Assembly: GCA_035048815.1 (NCBI GenBank)
Contig: JAUCBN010000016.1
Coordinates: forward strand, 3,588,501-3,652,500
Length of the DNA stretch: 64,000 nt
Source of the DNA: Abelmoschus esculentus
Taxonomy: Eukaryota > Streptophyta > Magnoliopsida > Malvales > Malvaceae
Direction of reading: 5' to 3'
Shown: piece by piece, positions 49,698 through 61,358 of the stretch
How the letters are laid out: each line of letters starts with the position of its first letter
Position numbering within the stretch: position 1 is the first letter of the stretch
Position numbers and translations under genes: made by a program
The notes under the pieces: model-generated
Told to the model about the DNA's origin: nothing
What the model saw: only the letters and a program-made list of their open reading frames with translations
The model's database searches: none

Positions 49698-50740
49698 CCT
49701 CACCGCCTGCAAATATAAAGGAGGCCAACCCAAAATCAACCCAGAATTGCAGGCAGTGTAGAATAGAAGGAACTAGAGTTCCTTAACATAAACATCAAAG
49801 ATATTAGCTTAAAACCAGAGTTCTAGAACTATGCCAAGTTTGGTTAGAAAGTTTGATTTGTAATTTTACAAGCAGATTGACAAGCAAACCACAATCTTTT
49901 ATGCAAAGATATAATCATGAAAACACAATAATAGGCAACTATCAATTCCCTCGCAAACTCTAACCGCCATCCCGGAAATTTGAACTGAACACTTCCCACT
50001 TGGAACCTCAAGTTCTAATCATTGAGAAACGCCACTTCCCCCAATACATTAAGCAACGAAGAGAAAGAGCAAATATGACATAAAACAGACTTTTGCTTTT
50101 AAGTTTTGTTCTAGACACAGGTTCAGCAGATCACAACCATTAATACTTAAAACTAAGATAAAATTATCAGAAGAAATGAACGTCTATAAAAAATCTAAGA
50201 GAATCTAACCATAAAGAGTTAAAATCACCATGGAAATCAACTGAAAACACATATATAATCAAGACCCCAAAGAAACCAATACTAAATCCCCAAATCTTAC
50301 ATAACCAAATAAAAACCATAAGAAACCTAATGCTTCAACCTATGTAGCAATCAAACCCAAAGTTTCCATATATAATTACCAGATCTAATTCAAATAAACG
50401 TTAAAGGGAGAAAACAAAATCCAATCAAAGAAACAGAAAACGACGAACCAAAAGAAGGGAAGAGAGAAAAAAAAAAGTCTTACTTTTCGAGTAAACGCGG
50501 CGAGTTAACAAGGATTGTACAAACGGAAGCTTCAGAATCACGAGTTAACAAAAGGTTAAAAATAAGATTCCTTCCCAATAATTGCTGATGGAAAATGGAA
50601 AAATAATATCAGAGAAACATTAATTTATTGACTAATTATAGACCGAGTGATCCGGAGGAGCAGAGACCATTTTCTGAGGAATCATAACAGAGACGACGAC
50701 GACGAAGGATTTGATCGGAGTCGGAGACATTAGGTTTTTA
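49698..50740 (-). promoter_or_regulatory. UBC2 5' leader with a 777-bp leader intron
   Basis: Reading the minus strand, 'tttgcag' followed by GCGGTGAGG directly before the ATG gives an acceptor at 49707. The matching donor 'CGAAAA|GTAAGA' places the intron at 49707-50483. A purine-rich first leader exon extends from 50484 to roughly 50740, where it contains a short GAC/GTC trinucleotide run (about 50694-50705 on the plus strand). A leader intron is known for plant UBC2-type genes and often boosts expression. Confidence 0.6.
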
Positions 50741-51600
50741 TATTAAGATTCGAATCATACAAAATAAAAAAAAAAATAAGAATATTCTATTCAGCGTTCC
50801 TTATCTATTTATGATTATATTATTTGTTTATTTGGGTGGGTCCTTGGCTGCCAAGTTACCGGCCACGCATAACTAGTGAATTATTCCTACGTGTAATTTT
50901 TTAAGGTTATAAGGAATTTTGGATTTAAAAAAAAATAATTTATTTATGTTTAATTAAAATTAAAAATCAAAAATTAAAAATTAAAAAATTAAAAAATAAT
51001 TAATTAAACTTAAATTAAAAATAATCAATTGAGTTTTTTTATTAATTTTGGTTATTAAATTTAAATATCTTTTTATTTATTATCATAGTGTACTGTATTA
51101 TAATATTTTTATTTGATATTTTTAAATTTTTATCTTATTTAAATATTTTAAAAAATTTAAAGTAATTATAAATTTTATAAAAATATTTTTAAAAATATAA
51201 ATACAATATGATTAAACTATAACATATGATGTGTTGATAATATTAAAAGATATAAATTTCTTTTAATTGATTTATTATTTCAATTTGTAAATTTAATTTA
51301 AATTTCTTGATTGAAGTACTTAATTTGGTACAAAATAAATTCAAAAAATTAATTAAAATTTTTAACATTTAAATTTTTTATTATTTTTAAAATAAATATT
51401 ATTTATATCGATTAAAAAAACCTTTTACGCTTTTAAACTTAAAAGTATTTAAAAGTTTTTTCCATGTACATAAGCATGGGCGGTCCAAACACACGATAAA
51501 ATTAGTCTTAGCGAGGACAACCTATCCATTTCATTCAAGCATCAAATTTATAAGAGTAATCTTCAACATGGTTCATATGGTTTTTAGGTTTTATTTTATT
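50741..51600. other. upstream region between the divergent UBC2 and VDAC genes
   Basis: Very AT-rich, with no gene. It carries the UBC2 upstream region at its left side and leads into a foldback element on its right. Confidence 0.4.
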
Positions 51601-51604
51601 TTTG

Positions 51605-52345
51605 TTTAATATATAACTAGATATTTAAATTATATTCATGGATTATTTTTGGTGTTTAAATTATTTTTAATTTTAAATAGGTACCTACAATTTTAATTGT
51701 GTTATTTTTAAGTGTTAAACCATCAACTATTATTGTTTTTATTAATTATTTTATTTTATTTTTTAAAATTTATTTTATTTTAACTTGATTTTTTAAAAAT
51801 TTTAAATTTTTACAAAATAGTCTTAAATCTCTAACTCCAAACCCCAAACCTCTAAATTATCATTATTATCATCGTTTACTATATCATCGGAGACTACCAT
51901 TGCCGTCGTCGTATTACCATGATCGTTTCTCCTAATCACTAATCGTTGTTAATCGGTAGTAGGTATTTCAATCGGCTTTCTAATGTTGAAAGAAACGATC
52001 ATGATGGTCCGACGACGTTAATGATGGTCTCCGATTAGATAATAAACGGTGACAACGATAATAATTTAAAGATTTGAGATTTTAGGTTAGGAATTTAGGA
52101 CTGTTTTATAAGAATTTAAAATTGTCAATTAAAAACTGAGATTTTAATTATATTTAAAAAATAAAATAAAAATTAAAAATTAAAACTTATCACTTGTGAC
52201 ATTTTTATTGATAAACAATTTTTTATTAATAATTATACATTTAAAATAACCTAAATTAAAACTTTAGATATCTATTTAAAGTTAAAAATAATTTAAACAT
52301 AAGAAAAGACGCACATGCATAGTTTAATCACTTATTTAAATACTA
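51605..52345. mobile_element. large foldback element between the divergent UBC2 and VDAC genes
   Basis: The left arm includes 'ttatcatcgtttactatatc', 'atcggagactaccattgccg' and 'tcgtcgtattaccatgatcg'. The right arm carries the complement ('gaaacgatcatgatggtccg', 'acgacgttaatgatggtctc', 'cgattagataataaacggtg'). The outer AT-rich parts pair as well ('tttaaattatttttaa' words). The axis is near 51960. Arms are diverged, so the insertion is old. Ends are approximate and no target duplication was resolved. Confidence 0.6.
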
Positions 52346-52654
52346 AACCTTTTATTTTAATCATTAAATTTAAAAAATATTATTTTAATTATTTATATTT
52401 TACTATGTTTATTAATTTAATCATTTCAACCGTCAGCTTTTATTAATTTTATTAATATACTAACATGATATAGTAATAAAACATAATTTAAAATTTAATC
52501 TTTAATATTTTTAAAAATATTACTTTTATACAAAAATTTTATTTTCTTTAAATAAAATTAATCCAAACCCTAATCCCTCTGTAAAGTAAAATGCTCACTC
52601 TAAAAATCGTTTAAATAAAATCAACGGCCAATGTTTTTCTCAGTTTAACATCAA

Positions 52655-52675
52655 CGGTCTATAAAACCCTAAATA
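52655..52675 (+). promoter_or_regulatory. VDAC core promoter: TATA motif fused to a telo-box
   Basis: 'tataaaac' at 52660-52667 runs directly into 'aaaccctaaa' at 52664-52673, a telo-box. It sits about 130 bp before the VDAC start codon. Telo-boxes are known in promoters of plant growth-related and housekeeping genes. Confidence 0.5.
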
Positions 52676-52796
52676 TTTACTAATTAAAGGTTATTTTCTA
52701 TTAATTTTCCAATCCCCATCTTTCGCAATCAGCCAGGAGATTATACCAGCCTTCGTTTCTCTCACTTTCCTTTTAATTTTCTCGGCAAAAGCAAGC

Positions 52797-55021
52797 ATGG
52801 GGAAAGGACCTGGTCTCTACTCCGATATCGGCAAAAAGGCTAGAGGTTAAAATCGTCTCAGTCTCTACTTCATTTCTCATTTCACCTTCCTTTATTCATT
52901 GTCATTCTTGTTTTATTTTAATTTCAGATCTTCTTTACAAGGATTACCAGGCCGACCACAAGTTCACCGTCACTACTATCACCTCCAATGGAGTCGTGAG
53001 TTTTTTTTTTTTTAGATTTTTAAGTAGTTTCCTTTTCCTCTTGATCTAGCGCTACATCTGCGGTTCGGTTTCGATTATTTTTGTTTATTTACTCCGGTAT
53101 AAACGAATTCATATTTTAACTTATATGTGCATTTTCTCTTATTTGTTCCGGTTATCTTTATTCTGAATATTACTCTCTTTATCTTGAGTTTCAAGATTTT
53201 TATGTGAAATATGTTCTGCATTCATCATTTTATTTATTTGTCAAGTTTATGTAAAATGTCTTTATTTCGATGGTTATACAATTTTGTTTGATTTATTTGG
53301 GTATACTTTTTGTCCAATATGCTCTCATGAATATTGTGTATGCTTGATCTAGATATTAATGGTTTTGGCTCTTTCTTTCCTTTTTCAATATGCTACTGTG
53401 TTAACTAGTTCCTATGTTGATTCTTTAATTTGATATATATGCCAGGCAATCACATCAACTGGGATTAAGAAAGGTGAATTGCTTTTGGCTGATGTAACCA
53501 CTGAGCTGAAGAACAAGAACATCACAACCAAAGTGAAAGTTGACACTAATTCTAATGTAAGTTGTAAAACAATTTGATTAGTCTGTGAATTCTAAAGGTC
53601 ATGACCATATAATGATTGCATGCAATCTCGTTATGTTGAATACAAAGGTAGGTAATGTTTTGGACTTGTACTGGTTTACTCATTGCCATGGTCAATTCAG
53701 TCTTGGCTTAATTATTATCTCATTCTGATGAATAATGAATATGAAGGTAGGACATTTTTTTTTGGTCTTGTACTGTTTTTACTCATCGCCATGTTGAATT
53801 CAGTCTCGAATTAAATATTATCTCTTGTTGTTTTTACTTTTACTTTTTCTTTTGTAGTTTTATACCACTTTTACTGTCGATGAACCTGCACCCGGATTGA
53901 AGACAATCTTTAGTTTTATTGCCCCTGATCAAAGGTCTGGTAAGGTAATGGGGGCTTCCTTACTCCTGTTAACTTTTTTTTTTCAATATTACCAACATTT
54001 TCAGGATTCTGGTTAAGGAAACGTGCTATGGCTATGTATATCATTTGATTCTACAAACTAGTAGGTTTCATTGGTCATGACAAGGTCTTTGTTGTCGTTG
54101 TAACAGGTGGAACTGCAATACCAACATGAGTATGCTGGCATAAGCACTAGCATTGGTTTGACTGCTAAACCCATAGTTAACTTCTCCGGGGTGGTTGGAA
54201 ACAATTGTGTCTCTGTTGGGACTGATCTTTCATTTGACACTGCCAGCGGAAACTTTACCAAATTGAATGCTGGGCTGAATTTCACCCATTCTGACCTTAT
54301 TGCTTCGCTGACGTTGTAAGTAAAGTTCCTTCAGCAGAGTCGGCTTTAACTCTTAGTTTATATCTACATTGCTACGATATTACCTCTAAGGATGAACCAA
54401 GTAAATGGAAAAACTTAATAAAAAATCTGACCATACCAGTGCAGGATACATACCCGTGTCCATAACACACTTCAGTCCAAGTAACATAGGTTTATTACAT
54501 ATTCATATATCAATATTCTCATATGGAACTCTATTAAATTGCTCTATATGATCAACTAATTTATTGGCCTGGAAGCATGGAATAGTGAAAAGCTGTGCTG
54601 AAATATCTGCTTGACTGGTTCTTTTTCCTTTTTTAAGCTTCTGCATGTATTCCATTATTCTGCTGCTTGTTGTGCGTCTGGTTTTAATGAGGTTATTTTT
54701 GTTGATCTCGACAGAAATGATAAAGGTGACACTCTTAATGCTTCCTACTACCACATTGTTAGCCCATTGACTAACACAGCTGTTGGTGCGGAACTGACCC
54801 ATAGCTTTTCAATTAATGAGAGCTCTCTCACAATTGGTACGCAACATGCTCTTGACCCGTTGACAACAGTGAAGGCTCGACTAAACAACTATGGCAGAGC
54901 AAGTGCTCTGATCCAGCATGAGTTCCGCCCCAAATCTCTCTTCACTATATCTGGAGAAGTGGACACCAGAGCAATTGAAAAGAGCGCTAAAGTTGGGCTG
55001 GCGTTGGCACTGAAGCCATAG
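52797..55021 (+). CDS. VDAC1: voltage-dependent anion channel (mitochondrial outer-membrane porin)
   Basis: Six exons: 52797-52845, 52928-52995, 53446-53556, 53858-53944, 54107-54315, 54715-55021. Phases agree and give 276 residues, the usual plant VDAC length. The N-terminal amphipathic helix (GPGLYSDIGKKARDLLYKDY) is followed by alternating hydrophobic/polar beta strands. A GLK motif (residues 89-91 in EPAPGLKTIFSF) and the C-terminal strand EKSAKVGLALALKP are conserved. Known role: a 19-strand beta barrel in the mitochondrial outer membrane passing ATP, ADP and other metabolites, with roles in cell death. The number suffix is tentative, because plant VDAC paralogues cannot be separated from one sequence by eye. 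Confidence 0.93.
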
Positions 55022-56178
55022 GTAAAGGCACTATTGTTGTGCAAATGAAGGTATGACTTCACTTTTTGATGACTTGGGAGAGTAATAATGTGGTTTTGAC
55101 TGATTTTTATAATCTTGGATTGGAAAAATAATTTTGATTGTTGAACTGAAATTAGCAAATTGTTTTGTTTAATTTCCCAGGGCATATAGATTTTAAAGAT
55201 CAAATTTCATGTATCCTATTCATTTGTGAAATCCATTGGTGCCTACATGCTATTACTTGTTTTTAAAATTACTCTTTAAAATTTTATTTCAAAATACCAA
55301 TTTTTTCACTGATTTTTTAAAGTAATACCAAACTAGCAAGTGGCTGATAGTCTAATCAATTATTGTCGTTTTGACTGAAACTACTATTATTTGAGTGTAT
55401 ACTTTTGTAAGTATGTGTGAACAGTAGTAGTGTAGGATACGATAGTCTTGCTCTAATAAAACAAAAGCAAGTAGACAATCCCTGACAGTGAGAGTCTGAG
55501 TCTGAGATGAGGCGGCTAAAAGGATAAGTATGAGAGTCCATAAACTGATTCTGGGCTCCCTTCCAAGGAAATGTATTACTACTTCGTCTGCTTGTAATAT
55601 AGAAAAAATTGAGCTTTGGACAGACACTTCTGATGTTCATGTTCAGGGACGACACATAATTATTAATATCGTCCTGGCGACAATAGAGGATGAAATACAT
55701 TAAACGTCACAACGCCTGCTTGACTATGGTTTATCAAACAATGAATATGAATAATTAATTATAAGTTGGTTTAATAAAATAAGATATTAAACTTAATACT
55801 ATTGGTTAAAAATTTTTGGTTGATTTTTTTAATTGTAGGATTTATCCCTATTATATATTAAAATATAATAAATAAATGGTAGAAGCAGCAATAATTGAAT
55901 AGAAGGGCCCCCATTGTTTGGTGCCGGGATTGTGAAATGGGGTTGGATTTTTTTAATCAATTACAGTGTTATAGTAGTATCTATTTTGGGTATATTTTTA
56001 ATTATTAAATGTTAATTATTTAAATATTGTGTTGGTATTATTAATATTCGAATTTGTGACTTTTAAGAATATCAATTGATTTTTTAACCATCGAAGTTAG
56101 ATAATTTGTGGGGTTGAATTTGTTGCGTAAACCAGGAAGGAACCTTCCTTTCTGGTTTCTTTCTCACTGTTCTGAACC
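55022..56178. other. VDAC 3' flank and intergenic DNA
   Basis: The first few hundred bases are probably VDAC 3' UTR. No further gene is seen. Confidence 0.4.
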
Positions 56179-56285
56179 AATACGTGGGCGTAAACCGGAA
56201 CGGAACCTTGTAACTAATACGTGGGCGTAAACCGGGACGGAACCTTGTAACTAATACGTGGGCGTAAACCGGGAAGGAACCGTTC
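56179..56285. repeat. 37-bp tandem repeat, three copies
   Basis: The unit starting AATACGTGGGCGTAAACCGG recurs at 56179, 56216 and 56253 with a 37-bp period. Copies differ at a few positions (cggaacgg, cgggacgg, cgggaagg). The third copy is incomplete. It contains ACGTG cores and is far less AT-rich than its surroundings. Confidence 0.85.
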
Positions 56286-57407
56286 TTTCTCTTTTGTTTA
56301 TTTATAATGAAGAGGAAATTGATATAAAAATTTAAAAACAAAAAAGAAGTTGGGAAGGAAGTAGGGCAGCCGCACTGTGAAGACTCTTTGATGGAGGATT
56401 GATTTTAATGCTTTAGTTAAAAAATAATATAAAATAAATATAAATAATTTATTAAATCAAAATCAAATTTTTATTTATATATTTATTCTTTATAATTTTT
56501 AATAATAATTTAAAAGATTATTTAAAAATTTAATAATATATATTATATCAATAGTGTACTATATATGGCACAATTTTATATATTTTTAAAAATCAAATCA
56601 TATTAACTACGAATTTATTGTTTTTTTGCTAAAATTAGTTTTGAAAGCTAGTTTTTCAGAAATTGTTTTTTAATTTTTATTTTTTAAATAAAATTATTTA
56701 TCTATCTCATTTATATTATATTTTTTATATTTTTAAAATATATATTAAAATAAATATTTTATCTATCAAAAACATTTTTAATAATAATATCAAATATTTA
56801 TTTTTTTTAAACTGAATACTTTTAAATTAAATTTTTATTATATATTTTTTAAAAAATAATATCAAAGAAAACAATTAGATATAATATCTTTCTTCCACTT
56901 AGAAAACAAGAAATCTTTGTACTGTGTTGTGTTCTTTTTACTTCGACTGTGCAGAGAGGCTGTGCTTTATAGCTCATATGATTTCCAGTTTCCAGTAAGA
57001 GGAGAGGCAGAAGATTCTCCAGCTCGCCTGTTAACAATCATCAAAAATATCCACTCAGTCATTCGTTCCTTCATTCGTTCCAGCAGCCTTACTTTCGAGG
57101 GAAACAAACAGAAAACGATTGATGGGAATCGCTCAATCATCGTCCTTCATTCGCTAATAAAGTTCATTGCTTGAGATATTTTCCAAATTTACCACATCTT
57201 CCCTCACTCATTTTTCTTCACTTTCACCTCAATTGGACAATTTTTTTGCTTCTAAAAGACAAAAATCACTGTTCTTCAACTTTAAATTCAATACCCTTGG
57301 TCTCTCTGTTTTGTTCTGTTCGTGGACTCCTGTTTTTTGCCCTTTTTCTTTGGTATTTTTCACTCTGGGAATTCTTCAAAGTTCTTTAAAAACAGATTGA
57401 TACCCAC
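56286..57407 (+). promoter_or_regulatory. upstream region and leader of the PAS/LOV gene
   Basis: AT-rich to about 56880, then pyrimidine-rich sequence that looks like a long 5' leader (57040-57400). No separate gene is seen; the overlapping short open frames here have no domains. Confidence 0.4.
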
Positions 57408-57503
57408 ATGGGATTGGTTCCAATCGGGAAACCCAGAGTCGTAGGTATCGGAAAACAACAACAGCTGCAACAATGTCGAAGATGGATTCCAAATTGGGTT
57501 TAA
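57408..57503 (+). other. candidate upstream ORF overlapping the PAS/LOV start
   Basis: ATG at 57408 opens a 31-codon frame (MGLVPIGKPRVVGIGKQQQL...) that ends at TAA 57501-57503, 28 nt beyond the main start codon at 57473 and in another frame. Translation from it would compete with the main ORF. It only matters if the transcript starts upstream of 57408. Confidence 0.4.
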
Positions 57504-60187
57504 TCCAACAATCTTTCAACTCCCGTTATTCCCAATGGGTCCGAGAAGCTCTCGACGAATTACCCGATAATTTCACCATCACGGACCCTTCAATTTCAGG
57601 CCACCCAATCGTTTTCGCCAGTCGGAACTTCTTGAAAATGTTGGGTTACTCCCAAGAAGAAGTAATCGGTCAAAACGGGAACATATTTCAGGGACCCAGA
57701 ACTAATCGGAGAACAGTGATGGAAATAAGAGAGGCGATTCGAGAAGAAAGGGGTATTCAAGTGAATTTGGTGAATTACCGTAAAGACGGGACGCCGTTCT
57801 GGATGTTGTTTCATATGAGTCCCGTTTTTGACAAAGAAGACGGGAGGGTGATTCATTTCGTGGCTGTTCAGGTCCCGATAACAACGAGGCAGAGGAGGAA
57901 CGGAGGGGCGAGCTTGAATGACATTATGTTCGGCTCTTGTAGGAAGGAAGTGGATCACAATTCTGTGCTCGAATTGGGTGTAGTTTTGTCCTCGGATTCG
58001 AGTAGCAATGGTTCGATTTCTCAGCTACATCTTTTATATTGTATTCATCATTGATCGATCAACTGCAGTATGAAAAATATTTTCTTCCAGTATATTTGTT
58101 ATCAACTGTACATTTAATGTGGTAACATCAAACATGTTCATAAATGGCAGATATAACAAGTATGCTGTGTGCCATTATCAAATGTAGTTCACAATTTTCT
58201 TTCAAATCATTTCTTTACCCTTTTTGGATTGTGTTTTGGTTTATCTAAGCTCACTTTACAATTCAATTACTAGTATAGTTTTTGTTAATAATTGACATTA
58301 TATTCTCATCTTCCATTGCAATTATAGAGTATTACTTGTTTTGGTTCTCATCTAAGTGTATATTACAGTATCGGATATTGAAGAGGCGTGTGAGGCAAGT
58401 GATTTTGAGAAGCGAAGGGCAGCAAATGCATTTAACAGCATCTTGTCCGTGCTAACCCACTATAGTGAGTCGACTGGCAGATTGGTCTGTGGGAAGAGAT
58501 GCAGTGTACCTGGTGTAGGCTACCTCAGTTCATCACTAAATATATCACTTGGTAGAATCAAACAAAGCTTTGTACTGTGAGTTGTTTGCAAATTCTTTAT
58601 TTTTTCGATTTTATAATAATAACCAGCTTTAGAAGGGATTTCTGATGTCTATTACTATTCGTTACTTGCAACATGTTCCGGTGGCCTTGCAGAATTGATC
58701 CACATTTACCTGGGCTGCCTATAGTGTATGCAAGTGATGCCTTCTTAAAATTGACAGGTGCTTTAACTTATCTAATTTACAACATTAGGCATCATTGTCA
58801 ACCTCATATAATTATGTAGCTGCTTACGTACTTCTTTGCCTCGATAGGCTATGATAGGCATGAAATATTGGGGCTTAATTTTGCAGTTTTGAATGGTGCC
58901 GATACAGATACTGCAAGTGTAGTTCAGGTGAACTGCTTTTTTCCAATATAAACATCAAAACTTCCTAGGTTATGTAGTGATGTAAGGACTTCCTATTGGG
59001 TGTATGGTCACGTATTGCCTATTTTTCTTCCAGATAAAGGAAAGCATTCAAACAGAACATGCTTGTACAGTACGTATCTTAAGTTACAGGTTGATACTTT
59101 GACACTTCCAATATTTATTGAAGTCTGGATTTGCTCACATGAGGTCTAATCATGCATGTCTTATTACTGTACCAGGAAAGACAAAAGCTCATTTTGGAAT
59201 TGCCTTCACTTATCACCTATTCGTAATGCCTCTGGAAAGGTAATGTGTTGTGAATATGCATTACCTTCTATAAGTCCAGATAAGTTCCATGATCTTAATT
59301 TTTGTTTTTCTGTTGACAAGATGAATATTATTGACATCTTGTTGTTGGTCACTGCCTCACTGGTGTACCTTCAGCCACGAACACTGATGTGAAGCATTGA
59401 TGAAATTGGGTAGATCAGTTTTATTAAACATGATTTTTTTTTTTGTTACGACTCTTATAATAAAAAATATATAGAATTTTTTTTATTATTAGTGGGATAT
59501 ATACATATTTGGACCCCCAATTTTAATTCATTTGGACTTTGCCCCCATTTTCTATTGCTAATTATACTTTGCCCCTATTGAGCCTGATCACAATGATACT
59601 TCGTAGCATATGAATGATAGAATTTGAGCCTGTATGTTTAATACTTAAGATTTTTCCACTTCATTCCATCTCTTTTTTTTTTACTTTGGAATAATATGGC
59701 TTTTTCTTTATTATTCTCAATCGAGTAACAGAGGGATTGTATTTCATGCTGTGTTTTTAATACCACCTTGAATTTCCGTATTGAATGAGTTGATGCTAAA
59801 CCTAGGACCCTAGGTAATGCTGGAAGTTGATGATGGTTGGGAACTTGAGTTCTAGGCTAAAACGCAGTTATTGCCAATGATCATCTGTTAATGTCTCACA
59901 AGTCTGGATTTTACATGTTTTAGTTTTTCTGTATCATCTAAAGCCGACTTGGAGAATATCAGTGCTATAGAAATAGTTATAGCTTTTATAGTAGTTGTGA
60001 TTTTCACTCTCTTACACTGATTATATCTGCTCAGATAGCTTACTTTGTGGGCGTTCAGATAGAGGAAGAGTGTAAGAACACAGACAGACACGGGCTAAGC
60101 CCCGAGATGAGGCAACTTAGCACTGTTGGTGCAGTGAAGGTTGCAGTGAGGGGCTTTTCAATGTCCGCTGGCTCCTCCAAGTCATAG
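57473..60187 (+). CDS. PLP: PAS/LOV protein (TWIN LOV 1) lacking the photoactive cysteine
   Basis: Seven exons: 57473-58010, 58369-58576, 58693-58757, 58848-58927, 59034-59089, 59176-59239, 60035-60187; 387 residues (Arabidopsis At2g02710 about 399). PAS domain 1 spans about 28-137 (FTITDPSISGHPIVFASRNF ... VIHFVAVQVPI). In it GQNGNIFQG has Gly69 where LOV domains have the FMN-reactive Cys, as expected for the family's PAS half. The second domain spans about 250-350 (GLPIVYASDAFLKLTGYDRH ... AYFVGVQIEEE). It reads GLNFAVLNGADTD, with Phe282 where GxNCRFLxGxDTD is expected, so the flavin-adduct cysteine is absent there too. Known role: PLP binds VTC2/GGP, VTC2L and BLH10 in a blue-light-dependent way, linked to ascorbate control. 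A second Met lies 9 nt downstream of the chosen start. An overlapping uORF precedes it. Confidence 0.88.
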
Positions 60188-60588
60188 GTCGGCTTCTGTA
60201 TTCTTTGCAGCTGTTCTATATCACTCACCAAACACTTGAAACCAATCTCAAACGTGTAATCTCATACCAGTGTAGATTATCTTTTGTAATCTCACCTATT
60301 ACCTGTCTGAAATGAAAAAAATGTAAAGGGGGAGGAAATACTCCATTTGGAGAAGGAACAACAATAATCAAAGAGAGATTGTTTCAGGGATTCATCGGTA
60401 TGTAATGTAACATTGTTATATAGAAAATGTATCGATAACGTTTTTCCTTTTTGGTAAATAAGTCTCTCGTTACTACATTTCATCCCCTTGTCTTTTCATT
60501 CAACTGTTGGAGTAATCCTCAGTTTTCGCAGGGTAGCCTATTGACATTACAGGCTTACCGATATCTTACGAATCATCGAGTCTCGCTT
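60188..60588 (+). other. PAS/LOV gene 3' flank
   Basis: Presumed 3' UTR and downstream flank of the PAS/LOV gene. No other feature is seen. Confidence 0.4.
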
Positions 60589-60722
60589 TTATGTGGAGAG
60601 CTGAGCTAGGCAGCAATGGAGAACAATGGTGAAACCAAATATGGGAAGGATTTTAAGCACAATCTTGACTTCCTCTACTTGCAGCACCGAGCATTCAACC
60701 ACTGCTCTGTTCCAACAACTTT
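60589..60722 (-). pseudogene. fragment of an NPF4-type nitrate/hormone transporter gene
   Basis: On the minus strand 60589-60675 reads VEEVKIVLKILPIFGFTIVL then HCCLAQLST and a stop. This is the highly conserved cytosolic-loop/transmembrane junction of NPF (NRT1/PTR) proteins, and of subfamily 4 in particular. Just before it, WNRAVVECSVLQ resembles the FLN(K/R)AVE...CTVQQ that precedes the motif, with a short deletion. The normal continuation (FSVQQAATMNT) is missing after the stop, and the rest of a roughly 580-residue transporter is not found. I therefore call it a gene fragment. An 88-codon plus-strand frame over it is its antisense shadow. Confidence 0.55.
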
Positions 60723-60899
60723 GATGATCATGTTCCAGCATTTCTTTCTTTCATTTTTGTTTTTAATCTGTGTGTCTCTCTGCGCCTGCACCAAGGCATT
60801 CATACGAAGAATCCAAGCTTGCATTCGATTTCTTGTTCAACCAAGCAAGGTAAACCCCGTTTCGAGTATATCTCAAACGTAACAAAGACTTTTAGGTTC

Positions 60900-61358
60900 A
60901 ATAATCCGTGTTTAGCCACAAGATTTTGGACTGCACTGACGAAACTTCAATGATATGTTATTGTAAGGATTGGATTGTTGGTGTCTTAGCTTTATTAAAT
61001 GTTGAAGATGTTATTATTTTAGTGGTTAAAATATTATAATCAGAAGGAGTAATCTTTTTGTTTGGATTTGTCCGGTATGAGTCTTATCATTTCGGGTCGA
61101 GTTAATTGTTGGATTTTTAGGTTGAATTGAATTCCGAGTCTAATTAAGTATTAGTAGAATTGTTAATATATTTTTATAAAAAATATTTTTTGTTGGATCA
61201 TATATGAAGAAAGTCTTTTAAATGATAAAAGATATATTGTACCATTAAATTAACATCAACATGATGATTAACTAGTAGTATAATAAAAAAAGCATATCAT
61301 TTTAATTTAGGCTCATATCAGTTAAAAACGAGTTGGAATTCCCTTGCACCGTAAAATT
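60900..61358. other. intergenic, no gene seen
   Basis: AT-rich sequence between the NPF fragment and the unrecognised minus-strand exons. A continuation of either could lie here, but I see none. Confidence 0.35.

Noticed and set aside
60616..60882. 88-codon plus-strand ORF with a hydrophobic stretch
   Set aside because: It is antisense to the NPF4-type fragment, whose minus-strand frame matches a conserved family motif; the plus frame has no domain.
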